A DNA stretch of 64,000 nucleotides from Tritrichomonas foetus (lineage: Eukaryota > Parabasalia > Tritrichomonadida > Tritrichomonadidae). The stretch spans positions 7,000-70,999 of the forward strand of contig MLAK01000693.1 in the NCBI GenBank assembly GCA_001839685.1. The letters are read 5' to 3'. The position numbers and the translations under genes are program-made. The notes below the pieces were generated by a model. That model ran no database searches and was not told where the DNA came from. It saw nothing but the letters and a program-made list of their open reading frames with translations. Shown here in pieces: positions 27,613 to 38,037 of the stretch (position 1 is the stretch's first letter; every line of letters begins with the position of its first letter).

Positions 27613-29826
27613 ATGAGTGCCGAACTTACTCTTGATATTATCAGACAAATGCCAAAAGCAGAACTTCACTGCCATCTTGATGGTTTCTGCAGACCACAAA
27701 CGATTATTGAACTTGCAGCCGAACAAGGAATCGCATTACCAACAACGAATATTGACGAGCTCTCCAAAATGATGACAGCGCCATTGGATTGTCCTGATCT
27801 TGTTACGTATTTAACATGCTTTGATATCGTTCTTCCAGTGATGCAGCAGCCATATGCAATCACTCGCATTTTTTATGAAGCTTGTGAAGATGCAGTCAAA
27901 GATGGAATCACATACATCGAACTCAGATTCGCGCCAGCACTCCACACGAAGAACGGACACAGTTATTCACAAATTCTTGAAGCTGCTATTGATGGAGTCA
28001 ACATGGCCCAAAAAAGGCTCCCAATTACCCCGCGCATTATTTGCTGCGCCATGAGACAAATGTCACCTGAAATCAATCGGGAAATTGCTGAAATTTGCTG
28101 GAGGTTCAGGCATCAGTTTGTTGTTGGTTTTGACTTGGCTGGACCGGAAGATGGCTTTCCACCAGACAAGCATGAAGAAGCTTTTCGCATCATTCGTGAA
28201 AAGTCTTTATCTGTCACAATTCATGCCGGCGAAGCAACAGGCGCACGTTCAGTTGAATTAGCCCTTCATTGCAATGCACACAGAATTGGTCATGGAACAA
28301 GGATTATTGAAGATGAACGTGTTTTACAAGAAGCAATCGATAGAAGGGTTCCTCTTGAATGCTGTGTAACTTCAAATGTTCAAACTAAAGCAGTCGCTAA
28401 ACTTGAAGATCATCCTATTCGAAAATACTTCGATATGGGTGTTACAACTGTCCCATGTACAGATAATCCAACAGTTTCTGGTTGCACATTAAGTGGTGAG
28501 TATTACATGCTTCATAAGAAATTCAATTTCAACGTTGCTGAAATTCTCCGAATGGCTGATTATGGATTCAGAGGTGCCTTTGTTCCAGAATCAATGAAAA
28601 AGCGTCTCAGAATTGAAGCATTCGTGAAATCATTAAAAGTTTTGAAAGAAAATGGAATTGATATCTCATCAATCGAAGCAGATGCTGAATACTATCATAA
28701 ACTTGGACTTACTGTTCCTCCAGCCTTTGTTCCACCTGTTCGTAACCCACCTTTAACACTCGCACTAATTCAGCAGCTTCCGAAATGCGATCTTGATTGC
28801 AGATTTATTGGAAGTGTTCCAATTCCACTTTTATTCAAATTCTATCAAGATTTACCAGATGATAAACGCGCTAAACTTCCTAAATTCGCAAACGCTAGTG
28901 AAATGAGGGATTACATGTGTTCAAAAGATGATGAAACATATCGAACACGTGCAAAAACTCTTGCTACTAAGCTTTTACAGACTGAAGACAACATCCGAAC
29001 TGGATTACGTGGAATTTTGGAGGAAGCGCATGCTGATAATGTTGTTTATATTGAAGTTACAATATCACCAATTTTCCATATAAAGGGAGGACTTACAATG
29101 GAGCAAGTTGTTGATATTTGTATTGATGAAGCAAACAAATTCGGAAGACTTGAAGTTAAATTTGTCATCAATGCTAACATTCAATCATTATCACCAATTG
29201 ATGTTCATAAATTAGCGAAACTTGCAGTTGCTTATAAAGAAAAAGGTGTTGTTGGATTTGCTACAACAACAATGGAAATCACTGAGAGAACAATGCAATA
29301 CTACCAGGAAACATTTACCTACTTACGTGATAATTTCATGCCTGTTACAATGTTTGCTGGTGAAGAAAACTTGGATTCTGTTCCATGTGCACTTGTTAGA
29401 GGTGGAGCAAGAAGAATCGCCGGTGGATTCAAACTAACTCAAAGCGAATCTATTCTCAATGATGTAACAAGCCATAATGTTGCAGTTCTTTTCCACCTTA
29501 GTCAAAGATTCAATCAAGCAGCTGGATGGAAGAAAACACCAGTTCGATTCTTCTTCGATTTGGGAGTGAAAGTAGCATTTTGTTCAATCCATCACTCTTT
29601 GGCAAATCAAACAAGATCTCAGCAATTGATGCAAATTGCAGAAGAAAGTGGACTTGATGCACTTTCAATGCTTCAAATCATTGATAATTCATTTGTGTCA
29701 ATCTTCCTTCACTATGAGGATACAAGAAAGTACAGAAAGCTTTTCTGGGAGAAAACAGAAGAAATCCTCAAAGATTGCGGATTCAAGAGTTTCTTCAATT
29801 ACTCATTCTTTAGTGAGCCAAAATAA
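27613..29826 (+). CDS. Tandem adenosine deaminase-like protein, second domain degenerate
   Basis: This 737-aa protein has two adenosine/AMP deaminase-fold domains. The first (about 8-360) keeps the zinc and catalytic set: His19 and His21 (ELHCHLDG), His204 and Glu207 (IHAGEA), His227 (HRIGHGT) and Asp284. The usual Asp-Asp pair is Asp-Asn (CTDNPTVSG, Asn285). The second domain (about 375-735) aligns along its length, but HCH is CDLDC, the HAGE box is MFAGEE without His, HRIGHG is RRIAGGF, and the TDDP position is CSIHHSL, so it cannot bind zinc in the same way. Trichomonads salvage purines and need such deaminases. The second half is probably structural or regulatory. Start is the first ATG. 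Confidence 0.88.
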   Translation: MSAELTLDIIRQMPKAELHCHLDGFCRPQTIIELAAEQGIALPTTNIDELSKMMTAPLDCPDLVTYLTCFDIVLPVMQQPYAITRIFYEACEDAVKDGITYIELRFAPALHTKNGHSYSQILEAAIDGVNMAQKRLPITPRIICCAMRQMSPEINREIAEICWRFRHQFVVGFDLAGPEDGFPPDKHEEAFRIIREKSLSVTIHAGEATGARSVELALHCNAHRIGHGTRIIEDERVLQEAIDRRVPLECCVTSNVQTKAVAKLEDHPIRKYFDMGVTTVPCTDNPTVSGCTLSGEYYMLHKKFNFNVAEILRMADYGFRGAFVPESMKKRLRIEAFVKSLKVLKENGIDISSIEADAEYYHKLGLTVPPAFVPPVRNPPLTLALIQQLPKCDLDCRFIGSVPIPLLFKFYQDLPDDKRAKLPKFANASEMRDYMCSKDDETYRTRAKTLATKLLQTEDNIRTGLRGILEEAHADNVVYIEVTISPIFHIKGGLTMEQVVDICIDEANKFGRLEVKFVINANIQSLSPIDVHKLAKLAVAYKEKGVVGFATTTMEITERTMQYYQETFTYLRDNFMPVTMFAGEENLDSVPCALVRGGARRIAGGFKLTQSESILNDVTSHNVAVLFHLSQRFNQAAGWKKTPVRFFFDLGVKVAFCSIHHSLANQTRSQQLMQIAEESGLDALSMLQIIDNSFVSIFLHYEDTRKYRKLFWEKTEEILKDCGFKSFFNYSFFSEPK

Positions 29827-30298
29827 GTCATAATTTAGCGATATAAATAAGTAAAGTCTAATTTATTCTAATTATTTCTCCTCTTGTGTATTATTTCTTT
29901 TTGCCAAAACTTTTATTTGATATAAAATTATTTATTTCATTCATATAATGTTTACTATATTGAATAATATAACAGAATTCACTTGATGTTTGATCATTTT
30001 GATTATATTCCTAAAAACCACAATTATTCAGATGACTTCATCACAAGATCCGTAAATAAATTTCAATGATGGAAAGGAGGACTGTACCAAATGTAAGATA
30101 TGATCGTAATTTGTTTTTCCAAGAATGGAAGTAATATAATGGAAATAACTTGACTTTATGATCGAGGAGATTGTTAATTATGAACTTTTTCAAAATGAGT
30201 AGATCTATTTATTAAACGGCTTCTAGGCGGACCTCAGAATGATTACAATGTGAAAATTTTAGCCTATATGTAAAGTATTCAATAATTATAAAAAACAA
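29827..30298. other. Intergenic
   Basis: AT-rich, containing the 3' flank of the deaminase gene with an ATAAATAA string and the upstream side of the next gene. No other feature was found. Confidence 0.5.
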
Positions 30299-31102
30299 AT
30301 GAAAATTTTCGTCAAAATCCTTCATTTCCCCGACTTTTTCGTCATCGTTACCGAAACAGACTTTGTTAGCGACTTGAAATACGAAATCGGAAAACATTTG
30401 AATATCCCAGAATCGAATTTCGATCAAATTTTTATTTTCTTCAGCGGCAAAACTTGCCACGATTTCTTTTCTCTTGCAAATTATGGAATTAAGGACCGGA
30501 GCATTGTTTACTGTTATATTAAAAAAGTCGAAATTTCAATGGCTGATTCACCATTAAATGATATATCACAAAATTCTCAAAACTCGCCAATCGAAAGATC
30601 TCTAAGCAACTTTTGTTTGGCAGATACTGTTCCGAGCAATCATTTGGTCCACCATCGAAATCAGCAGACTTCAATTCCATCAAATTTCTCGGATTTCCAT
30701 TTTTACCATATTCAGCAAAACATCGAAAATCATGACTCATTTGAGAGGATGAAATCAAATGACCTTGTTTTGACCAAGGAAGAGCTTCGTCCGAAAGGCT
30801 CGGTTCGAATCCATAAAAGATTTCATGATTTTGAAAATTTCAGAGAACAAAAGCGTGAAATGTCAGGGCGTAATCCAAATAAACGGTTTCCAACAGTAAT
30901 TTCGACCGTTAAACCGTCAGAGCCTTCCTGTGAGTCACTTCCAACAATGGGGATGATGCAAATTTCGATTTCGATGCCGAATATGGCGATCAGCCTGAGA
31001 AAAGTGAAACTGAATATGTACAATGAAAACGGCTCAAGCAAGGTGGCAGAAGAAGAGCCGCCGAGAAACGAGGAAACAAAGCAAGCCACAACCCACGAGT
31101 GA
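30299..31102 (+). CDS. Ubiquitin-like-domain protein
   Basis: The 267-aa product starts with a beta-grasp domain (residues 1-76): strands MKIFVKIL and FVIVTE, helix VSDLKYEIGKHL, then IFIFFSGK and a final RSIVYCYIKK, following ubiquitin's order. There is no GlyGly end, so it is an integral ubiquitin-like domain and not a conjugatable modifier. The other 190 residues are Ser/Asn-rich and charged, probably disordered, with no UBA or other domain visible. Function unknown; many such proteins act as proteasome or DUB adaptors. Confidence 0.7.
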   Translation: MKIFVKILHFPDFFVIVTETDFVSDLKYEIGKHLNIPESNFDQIFIFFSGKTCHDFFSLANYGIKDRSIVYCYIKKVEISMADSPLNDISQNSQNSPIERSLSNFCLADTVPSNHLVHHRNQQTSIPSNFSDFHFYHIQQNIENHDSFERMKSNDLVLTKEELRPKGSVRIHKRFHDFENFREQKREMSGRNPNKRFPTVISTVKPSEPSCESLPTMGMMQISISMPNMAISLRKVKLNMYNENGSSKVAEEEPPRNEETKQATTHE

Positions 31103-32272
31103 TTTTTACATTTGTATTTAATGAAGAAAGGGAATTCCATCAAGAAAGAGATTTTGAATTGAAGAGAAAGAATTTTCTTTGATTGAAGGCAAAAAAAAAA
31201 GAATAAGGAAATTGTGAAATATTTCCTTTATTCTTAAAAACACTATTTTTCTACATATTACTTTTAATATATTATGTATTTATTTAAATCGATATCATTT
31301 TACTGAAATTTAGATTTTTTTTTAAAAAATATCATTTCTAGGAATCTTTTTTTGATAAAGCTAAAAGGGAAAATTATTATTATGATACAAGCCGAAAGTC
31401 TGTCTCATCTTTATTTTTTGTCGATGTGATCAAAATTACTTTTTTCGTAATATTTGTCATGATTATATCGTGAGATTATATTAATGAAGAAAGATAATTT
31501 TCTGAAGAAAACTGTGAATCTTTCAGGAAATATGATTGTTTTTATTTTTCTAACGTTGGCAAAAAGATGCTGCCTTCAAAAATATTAGGAAAGGAAGGAG
31601 TGTCTCGATTTATACGACTTCATCATGTGATTTAGGAAAGAAACCGAAGAGATTTATGTCAAGAATATTTTTCTAAATTTAATTGGACGCTCAACAGCAT
31701 TTTTGTGACTCACAATTTGTGATGCATTGAATTAACTCAATTCCGAAAATGATCAATTTCAATCAAGAACAACCATCTTTGAATCATTCAAATTGAATAC
31801 AAATTGAATTTCCATTTTTGATATTGAAAATTTGTCTTCAAAAAGATTCGTGCTAATATAATTGGCACAGTATTTTCAAAAATATCGTAGGATAATTCAA
31901 TTCTTTTCACTTCTTTCCGAACAGAGTTTAAAATCAATGCGAGAAAAAGGATACTCACGCTTTTTGAGCCAAAAACCAGTTATTTCAATTCATTGTCTTC
32001 TCAAAAATCCAAGACACAGAAATTTCAATAATGGTATTATCTCTGTCAAATGGTTATAAACCTCAAAATTAATTATGAATAATAGTTTATTAAGATAAAT
32101 TCCAGTTATAAATTCAATTAAAATAATGTAATTTCAAATATGTGAGGAAATACTGTCATGAATTCTTGATTTCCCGATTTATTGAGTTTTTTTTCAAAGA
32201 AAAAGTCATCAATAAACATTAAATTATGTATCTACCGAATTATCTAATTACGAAATTACTATTCATATTTAA
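31103..32272. other. Intergenic, no supported gene
   Basis: A 65-codon frame at 31862-32059 begins with TTG, has no recognisable domain and lies in AT-rich DNA, so it is not called. Nothing else was seen. Confidence 0.5.
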
Positions 32273-32542
32273 TTCATAGAAAAAACTGAAGATAAATCCT
32301 TTTATGCAAAGATATATTCCAAAAATGCTCATGAAAAGTTGGTAGTGGTCAAAAAGTTTGATAAAATTCAATTCCTTAACTTTATATCACATATCATCTT
32401 AGTCAGATTTTTCAATGTTTTTATTTCACCTTTTCAAGGGGAATTATCGACTTTACTTGAATTATTGAGTTCATTGAGAATAAATAGAAATGCAAAAAAG
32501 AAATCATTCAAATATGATTTTATTTGTATTGAAATTATTTAA
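32273..32542 (+). pseudogene. Possible remnant of a kinase-like N-lobe
   Basis: An 89-codon frame without ATG begins with SFYAKIYSKN and then KLVVVKKF, which could be the beta-2/beta-3 strands with the Lys of a TKL-like kinase. The rest (SPFQGELSTLLELLSSL) is not diagnostic. It ends 35 bp before the LIM-like gene. It is weakly supported and may be chance. Confidence 0.2.
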
Positions 32543-32577
32543 TTTGTAAAAATAAAGAAATCATAAATAAAAATAAG

Positions 32578-33264
32578 ATGGAAGGAAAAGAAACATTTCA
32601 AGCAAAGTCTCGCTTAAAAATTCCAACAAGCAAAAGCAAAGGAACTCATCATCCTCTCGTTGCCGAAGACAAAGAATCACTCGTCCGAAATCCCCTTGAA
32701 CGCGCTAATTCTGCAATCGTGAAAATTAAAAATGACTCAATAACTTTCATCAAAGGACGCGACCAAGGCGAAGAAATGGCTAGCCGAGCAGGTGATAAAA
32801 ATCATCGAACTCATAGGAGGAACGGAAGCGAAAGCAACCTTCACAGACAATTAAATTTCAAATGTAATCATTCACGAAAACATAAAAGCGGAAAGTTTGA
32901 TGACGCCCATTTGAACTTCCATGATTATCGATCAATCTACCAGAGATCCTGCCAGGAGGAATCTAAAAAAGCCAATTCTGCGCCGACAATTTCAATGAAC
33001 AAGGAAATCGACGGTTTTTCGCTCACAGATGAAATGAGAATGCTCAACAATGTTTTTATGATTAAGAAAGAGAAGAAGAAATGTTCAATTTGCAGATTAG
33101 AAATTGACGATAATTCTAATTATGTATTTTTTGGCGGCAATTTCTATCATGAAAAATGCCAAAAATGCTACGCATGTAAGAAAAAGATCGAACCGCCATT
33201 TTTAATTGAAAGGCCGACTCGCATTTATTGCATGAATTGTCGAAAATCGCTTCTCGCTGTGTAG
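32578..33264 (+). CDS. LIM-like zinc-finger protein
   Basis: In this 228-aa protein the first 165 residues are basic, polar and probably disordered. The C-terminus (about 170-225) is a single LIM-type double zinc finger: CSIC, then YVFFGGNFYHEKCQKC, then YACKKKIEPP and IYCMNC. This fits Cys-x2-Cys, His-x2-Cys, Cys-x2-Cys and Cys-x2-Cys. The hydrophobic FYHEKCxKC bridge is typical of LIM. Such single-LIM proteins are usually actin- or signalling-related adaptors. Start is the only ATG near the head of the frame. Confidence 0.75.
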   Translation: MEGKETFQAKSRLKIPTSKSKGTHHPLVAEDKESLVRNPLERANSAIVKIKNDSITFIKGRDQGEEMASRAGDKNHRTHRRNGSESNLHRQLNFKCNHSRKHKSGKFDDAHLNFHDYRSIYQRSCQEESKKANSAPTISMNKEIDGFSLTDEMRMLNNVFMIKKEKKKCSICRLEIDDNSNYVFFGGNFYHEKCQKCYACKKKIEPPFLIERPTRIYCMNCRKSLLAV

Positions 33265-33781
33265 TTTCGTTTCTTTTTAACTGGCTCCCATTTTTCACCA
33301 AATTATCAAATCCCTTCTTTCAAAATGAAGTTCATATCAAAATATTTTTTATTTTGATTTCCGTTTGCAAAACCAATAAATTTGACTCATGAATTGAACA
33401 TAAGCTGGAATCATTTTTTGCCATAGTTTTTTCTGAAGAATTCAAATTTGTTTCATTGGGAAAGTGGACGATAAACTCTATATTTGTTATGTAATAATTA
33501 ATAAACGTTTGTTTCTATCTTAATCTATCGTTTTCTTTTTTCTTTTATTTTTTTCCTCAAATCGGATAGTTTCATGCTTTCATGCCATTAAATGTTGCTT
33601 ATTCTGCATAGTGAAAGAATATGAAAAACTTTGATTGATTCTTTCATGTCACATAATTCGTTCTTTTTTTGATGATTTTTGGCATATTTGTTTTTTATCA
33701 AAAAGTCATTGGCATGATATTTATTTGATTGAAATAAATTTGGCATCAATAGAAAAATTGACCAATCCCGATTTTTTCGAA
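33265..33781. other. Intergenic
   Basis: AT-rich promoter side of the UBR1-like gene. The frame of that gene is open back to a TTG at 33635 but has no ATG before 33782. Confidence 0.5.
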
Positions 33782-35665
33782 ATGGATCAAATCGAAGCAA
33801 CTATCGTTTTAATGAAAGAAGACATCGTCGCTACAATTCGCGATCTAAAGCAGATTATTATCGGCTCCAGATTTAAGAGTTTTTCTAAATTCAAAAAATA
33901 TTACAAAGCCCAAGATAAATTCTGTCACTGCACGGTCAGCTGGCTTACGCCAAGACTTTGTATTGAATGTCACGATTGTGAAACCGTTAAAAACAGCGTC
34001 ATGTGTATTGATTGTTTTATTGCAGGAAATCATTTGAATCACAACTATTCAATCAAAACGTTGCCATTTGGCTCATGTCATTGTGGAAGATCTTTTTTAT
34101 TTAAAAATAATTCTTGTTTTTGTCCTCACCATCAAATCAGCACAGATCAAACAAAACATGAAATTCCTGAAGAAAATATTATCAGAAGCATTTTGGAAGT
34201 ATTAATAAAACAATTACCGAAAGTTGGAACTGTATATAATTCAGAAAAAGTCATAAAATTTATTTTATCAATCGCACGAATAAGTGACTCTTTTTTAGAA
34301 ATTGTCGCTGATTGTTTTATTCATCAAATGAAAGTAATTTTTAAAATTTTCAATAAATCACCAATATTCCGTCCACTTTTCAATGAGAAATTTATTAAAT
34401 TAGTGAATTGCTTATCAGTTAATCATGCTTTTGCAATTTCTTCTATTTTATTTTTCTTACATTTTTCACAATATTTAGTCATCGATCAATTTTTGTGCAT
34501 GTCAGGTGAAAAGAAAAACAAAAATTATCGACATATTTCCGGATTACTAAATTTTCCAGAGCCTTATCTTCTTCTAATATTGTTTAAAGGATATGATTGG
34601 ACGAGTTTTTCAATTTCTTTTATTGACAATTTCCAAGATATCTTAAATGATATCCAATTTATTCATAAACCAAAGTATTTCCCATTTTTTTATAAAAATA
34701 TATTTAAAGCAATCCGAATTTTTCTTTTGAATGATGTTGAAAATAATGTGCAAGATATTTTTGACAATCTGTTGGAAATAATTGCAAGGACTCAATTGCG
34801 AATTAAAATAAAATATGATGAATCAAATCTTCTAATTCACAAAGTTCCATATTATCTTCATTGGACAGGAAGTATTCTCAAACTTTTAGACAACCAAGAA
34901 ATTAATTTGGACGAACTTTTTGAATTAGTCGATTGTTTATTCCAAAATTCTTTTAGTGACAACGAATTTGATGAAATTATTAATGAAAATCAAAACGAAA
35001 ATCAAAATCAAAATAATGAAGAAATAGAAACGAAAGGAAATGATAATTTGTATGAAGCAAACGAAGAAAGCTCGGAATATAAGAAGTACTTTCGATCAAT
35101 TTTAGATAAAGGCGTGAATATTACTGTTTTCAATCAAATTTTACATATTTTTTTTATTTTGATTACAAGGGTGACGCCAATCATTTCTCTTAATAATCAA
35201 CTCAGTGAAAACGTCATTATTTATGGATCTATTATTTCTTCAAGATTCTTTAGTCTTTATTTATCTGCCAAACTTGGGTCTATAACTGGTGATGATGATA
35301 CTTTTTGTTCATTGGCGAACAAAATTGGGAACAAGGCACATTTATCACTTATTCGAAGTAATTTTGGATTTTTACAAATCGCCTCTTTATTAAGTGACAA
35401 TAAAGAACAAATCATGCGTTTGATTGCTGAAAGTCTTGGAATATTTACTTGTAAAGACTGTGACCAAAGTACCATGAAGCTTTGCTTTATTTTTATAATT
35501 GGTTGTCTTTACTTTGACCGAACATCCTCTTTGAATTACTCAAAGAAAGAAATCAAAAAGCTGCAAGCCATTCATAAGTTGAAGAAAGCTCCTTTGCATT
35601 TAAAAAATTTGACCAGAAAAGAAATCGATGAAATCAAAGATGTCTCTATTAGGCTGAAATTATAA
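33782..35665 (+). CDS. UBR1: UBR1-family N-recognin, N-terminal half (ends at in-frame TAA)
   Basis: The first ATG is at 33782, giving 627 aa to the TAA at 35663-35665. Residues 46-117 are a UBR-box zinc finger with the family's spacing: CHC, CIECHDC, CIDCFIAGNHLNHNY, CHCG, then CFCPHH. This domain binds destabilising N-terminal residues in the N-end rule pathway. The rest is alpha-helical with an Asn/Gln/Glu-rich insert near residue 400. A normal UBR1 continues into a RING and a C-terminal autoinhibitory domain; these are found in the same frame just after the stop. So this half is a truncated or interrupted protein and not a complete gene. Confidence 0.8.
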   Translation: MDQIEATIVLMKEDIVATIRDLKQIIIGSRFKSFSKFKKYYKAQDKFCHCTVSWLTPRLCIECHDCETVKNSVMCIDCFIAGNHLNHNYSIKTLPFGSCHCGRSFLFKNNSCFCPHHQISTDQTKHEIPEENIIRSILEVLIKQLPKVGTVYNSEKVIKFILSIARISDSFLEIVADCFIHQMKVIFKIFNKSPIFRPLFNEKFIKLVNCLSVNHAFAISSILFFLHFSQYLVIDQFLCMSGEKKNKNYRHISGLLNFPEPYLLLILFKGYDWTSFSISFIDNFQDILNDIQFIHKPKYFPFFYKNIFKAIRIFLLNDVENNVQDIFDNLLEIIARTQLRIKIKYDESNLLIHKVPYYLHWTGSILKLLDNQEINLDELFELVDCLFQNSFSDNEFDEIINENQNENQNQNNEEIETKGNDNLYEANEESSEYKKYFRSILDKGVNITVFNQILHIFFILITRVTPIISLNNQLSENVIIYGSIISSRFFSLYLSAKLGSITGDDDTFCSLANKIGNKAHLSLIRSNFGFLQIASLLSDNKEQIMRLIAESLGIFTCKDCDQSTMKLCFIFIIGCLYFDRTSSLNYSKKEIKKLQAIHKLKKAPLHLKNLTRKEIDEIKDVSIRLKL

Positions 35666-35740
35666 GATGGTGTTATTTTTAAATTGAATAATGAAGTTAA
35701 ATGGAATCCATTTTCCCTTGTAAATTCTATCAGTGAGACA

Positions 35741-37786
35741 ATGACTTTGCTTTCACGTGAAATTACCACACATAGTCTTTTCTACATTTATGATCAATTA
35801 GAAAATGTTGAAAACAACTCAGAAAATGCTGAAAACATTGGAAATAATGAAAACAATGGCAACACTCAGTTGGAAAAGTTTCAACGATGCGATTTCGGTT
35901 CATTTTTGGAAACACCAACTGTTTACGCCATTGCTTATTCGATTTTATGTGATTATGTACATGATAAAAAAGGAATTGAAGCAGTACATTTAGTTTTGAA
36001 TCTAATTTTAATTTTAATTAAAAGGAATCACAATTATTCTGATGTGAGCAATGAAAATGAATCGATTTCTGCCAAAAATTTGAATCAATTAGTTTCCAAA
36101 ATGCCCTATTATTTTAATACTTTCTTAATTCTAAAAATTCAATTTTTAGATTATCCAGAATTTTCATTGCTTGATTTAATTTCAAAAACCACTCTCAAAC
36201 TTACAATTTTTGAGCAATTATCAAAACAAGAATTTCCTTTATCACTTTATTATTTCGATGAAAAAGGAAATAATATGAATAACAATACTTCTTCAAATAT
36301 TGAATCGAAAAATCAAATAATTACTTCTTTAAAAGATAAAATTAAAAAAGAATTTAATGACCGTAATCATTTATTTATAACAAATTCATCAAACTTCGAA
36401 CTACTCCAAGACGAAGAACTCAATGAAGTATGTCAAATTTGTGAGCTTGGTGGTGAAAATGAAACCTTATGTTATTCAACGTATCTTTATCAAACCAATC
36501 TCCCTTCAAAATTCGAATTAGATGGGCCACGAAAAGAAATGGTTTTCCAATTTTCATTATGCGACCATTTAGTTCATTTGAATTGTATATTCCCAAACAG
36601 TGGACAAGTTGAAAATGAATTCCGTTGTCCAATTGATCGTTTCCAAAAGAATTTAATTATTCCAAAAGTTGATAGTTTTATAGAACCAACAGACAACATG
36701 AGATTTGCCATTGAAAATTTCCTGATTTTGTTTGCACAGCCATTTGATGTTCTTTTGAAATCATTCACTGGAATTATTATTTTAAATGAAGTTCGTGCCC
36801 GATTTTCATCTATTGAAGTAAAATATTCAAATCAAAGGCTCCTTGCACGAACCCTATTTTATATTCTTTGGCATGCTGTGAAAATATTTGAAATGGAAAT
36901 TGACGAATCTACTTTACAATACAAAACTAGCATTTTTCAGAGATTTGTTTATTCATTGATAACACAGAATGTTCTGACTGTAGATCTTTTCATTTCATTA
37001 GTGAAAAAAAGTAGTTGTTCCCTTAAATCTAAAGAAAAATGCTTGTTTTTAAGGCGTTGCCGAATTCTCGAGCATTTTGTATTTGATGCAAAATCTGAAA
37101 CTGAAGTTTTTGAAAGTGTTCGAAACTCGATTTTGAAGCCTATCAATCTATATAGCTATTATGGAATTTCTGAAAATGATTTACTTGAAGAAAACTGTAA
37201 CAAGGTCGTCGTATCAGATGATGAAATTCTAGATGAGCACGAATTTGCCAATCAAAATCAGAACTCGAATCAGAATCAACAAATTGATATTCCTATCCAA
37301 CCAGATGATGTTGAAAATCAAAATCAGAATGATAATCATACTCAAAACTGTACAATTCTTGAAAATCTAACAGGAGATTTTCAATTTAATACTGATTTCT
37401 TTAGAAATAATTTTCCTGACGATTTCTTGATGATTTGCCAGAAAATATCGATGCAGAATCAAAGCCGAATCGCATCTTTCGACATGACAACCTCCAAAAT
37501 GGTTCAGAAAGGTACTCGATCAATTCTTGAACTTATGATTGAATGTGAAGATGACCCAATTCCACGGCTAGCCTTCATTTTTGGGAAGGAAAACACAATG
37601 ACTTATATTCAATACCGCAAAAACTTCATGCCGTTGAATTCGATATATGTTGATTCTGATGGAGAACCTGATGAAGGATTAAAACGTGAACGCCCAGTGT
37701 TTTTCAGTCAGGAAAATTATGAAACAGCTGTAGATGCACTCTTATCAGGTGATTTTGCTCAAAATCTTATAACAATTTACCAATGA
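35741..37786 (+). CDS. UBR1: UBR1-family N-recognin, C-terminal half
   Basis: The first ATG is at 35741, but the homologous frame runs on from the stop at 35665: the codons between read DGVIFKLNNEVKWNPF, typical of the UBR1 middle. Then come helices, an atypical RING-H2 (CQIC about codon 250, then SLCDHLVHLNC and CPIDRF), Asn/Gln-rich linkers, and the C-terminal cap with IYVDSDGEPDEGLKRERPVFF and LSQ/FSQENY-type ending, which matches the UBR autoinhibitory domain. The RING should recruit an E2. Together with the upstream half the gene would code about 1333 aa. Alone it lacks substrate recognition. Confidence 0.75.
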   Translation: MTLLSREITTHSLFYIYDQLENVENNSENAENIGNNENNGNTQLEKFQRCDFGSFLETPTVYAIAYSILCDYVHDKKGIEAVHLVLNLILILIKRNHNYSDVSNENESISAKNLNQLVSKMPYYFNTFLILKIQFLDYPEFSLLDLISKTTLKLTIFEQLSKQEFPLSLYYFDEKGNNMNNNTSSNIESKNQIITSLKDKIKKEFNDRNHLFITNSSNFELLQDEELNEVCQICELGGENETLCYSTYLYQTNLPSKFELDGPRKEMVFQFSLCDHLVHLNCIFPNSGQVENEFRCPIDRFQKNLIIPKVDSFIEPTDNMRFAIENFLILFAQPFDVLLKSFTGIIILNEVRARFSSIEVKYSNQRLLARTLFYILWHAVKIFEMEIDESTLQYKTSIFQRFVYSLITQNVLTVDLFISLVKKSSCSLKSKEKCLFLRRCRILEHFVFDAKSETEVFESVRNSILKPINLYSYYGISENDLLEENCNKVVVSDDEILDEHEFANQNQNSNQNQQIDIPIQPDDVENQNQNDNHTQNCTILENLTGDFQFNTDFFRNNFPDDFLMICQKISMQNQSRIASFDMTTSKMVQKGTRSILELMIECEDDPIPRLAFIFGKENTMTYIQYRKNFMPLNSIYVDSDGEPDEGLKRERPVFFSQENYETAVDALLSGDFAQNLITIYQ

Positions 37787-38037
37787 TTTTACAAAATTGT
37801 TACGAACTACTAGTTTGGCACATTTTTCCCCTAATAAATTGTTTGTTATTAGTTTATTTCATGTCTTATTTATTCTGCATTTTGTGATATTTCTAGAATC
37901 AGTTATTTTGTTTGTTGAATATATCTAAGTATATTTTTCTTTTCGCATGTAATTGTTGTCTTCGAATTGTTATTCATTTCTTTTGTTTTATTAAAAATAA
38001 TAAAAAATAGAATATCAGAAGTAAACTATTTATAGAT

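Noticed and set aside
31862..32059. 65-codon plus-strand frame
   Set aside because: Starts with TTG, no motif, flanked by stops; not distinguishable from chance.
35663..35665. Reassigned TAA codon
   Set aside because: Many intact genes in the window end at TAA exactly where their families end, so TAA is a normal stop here.
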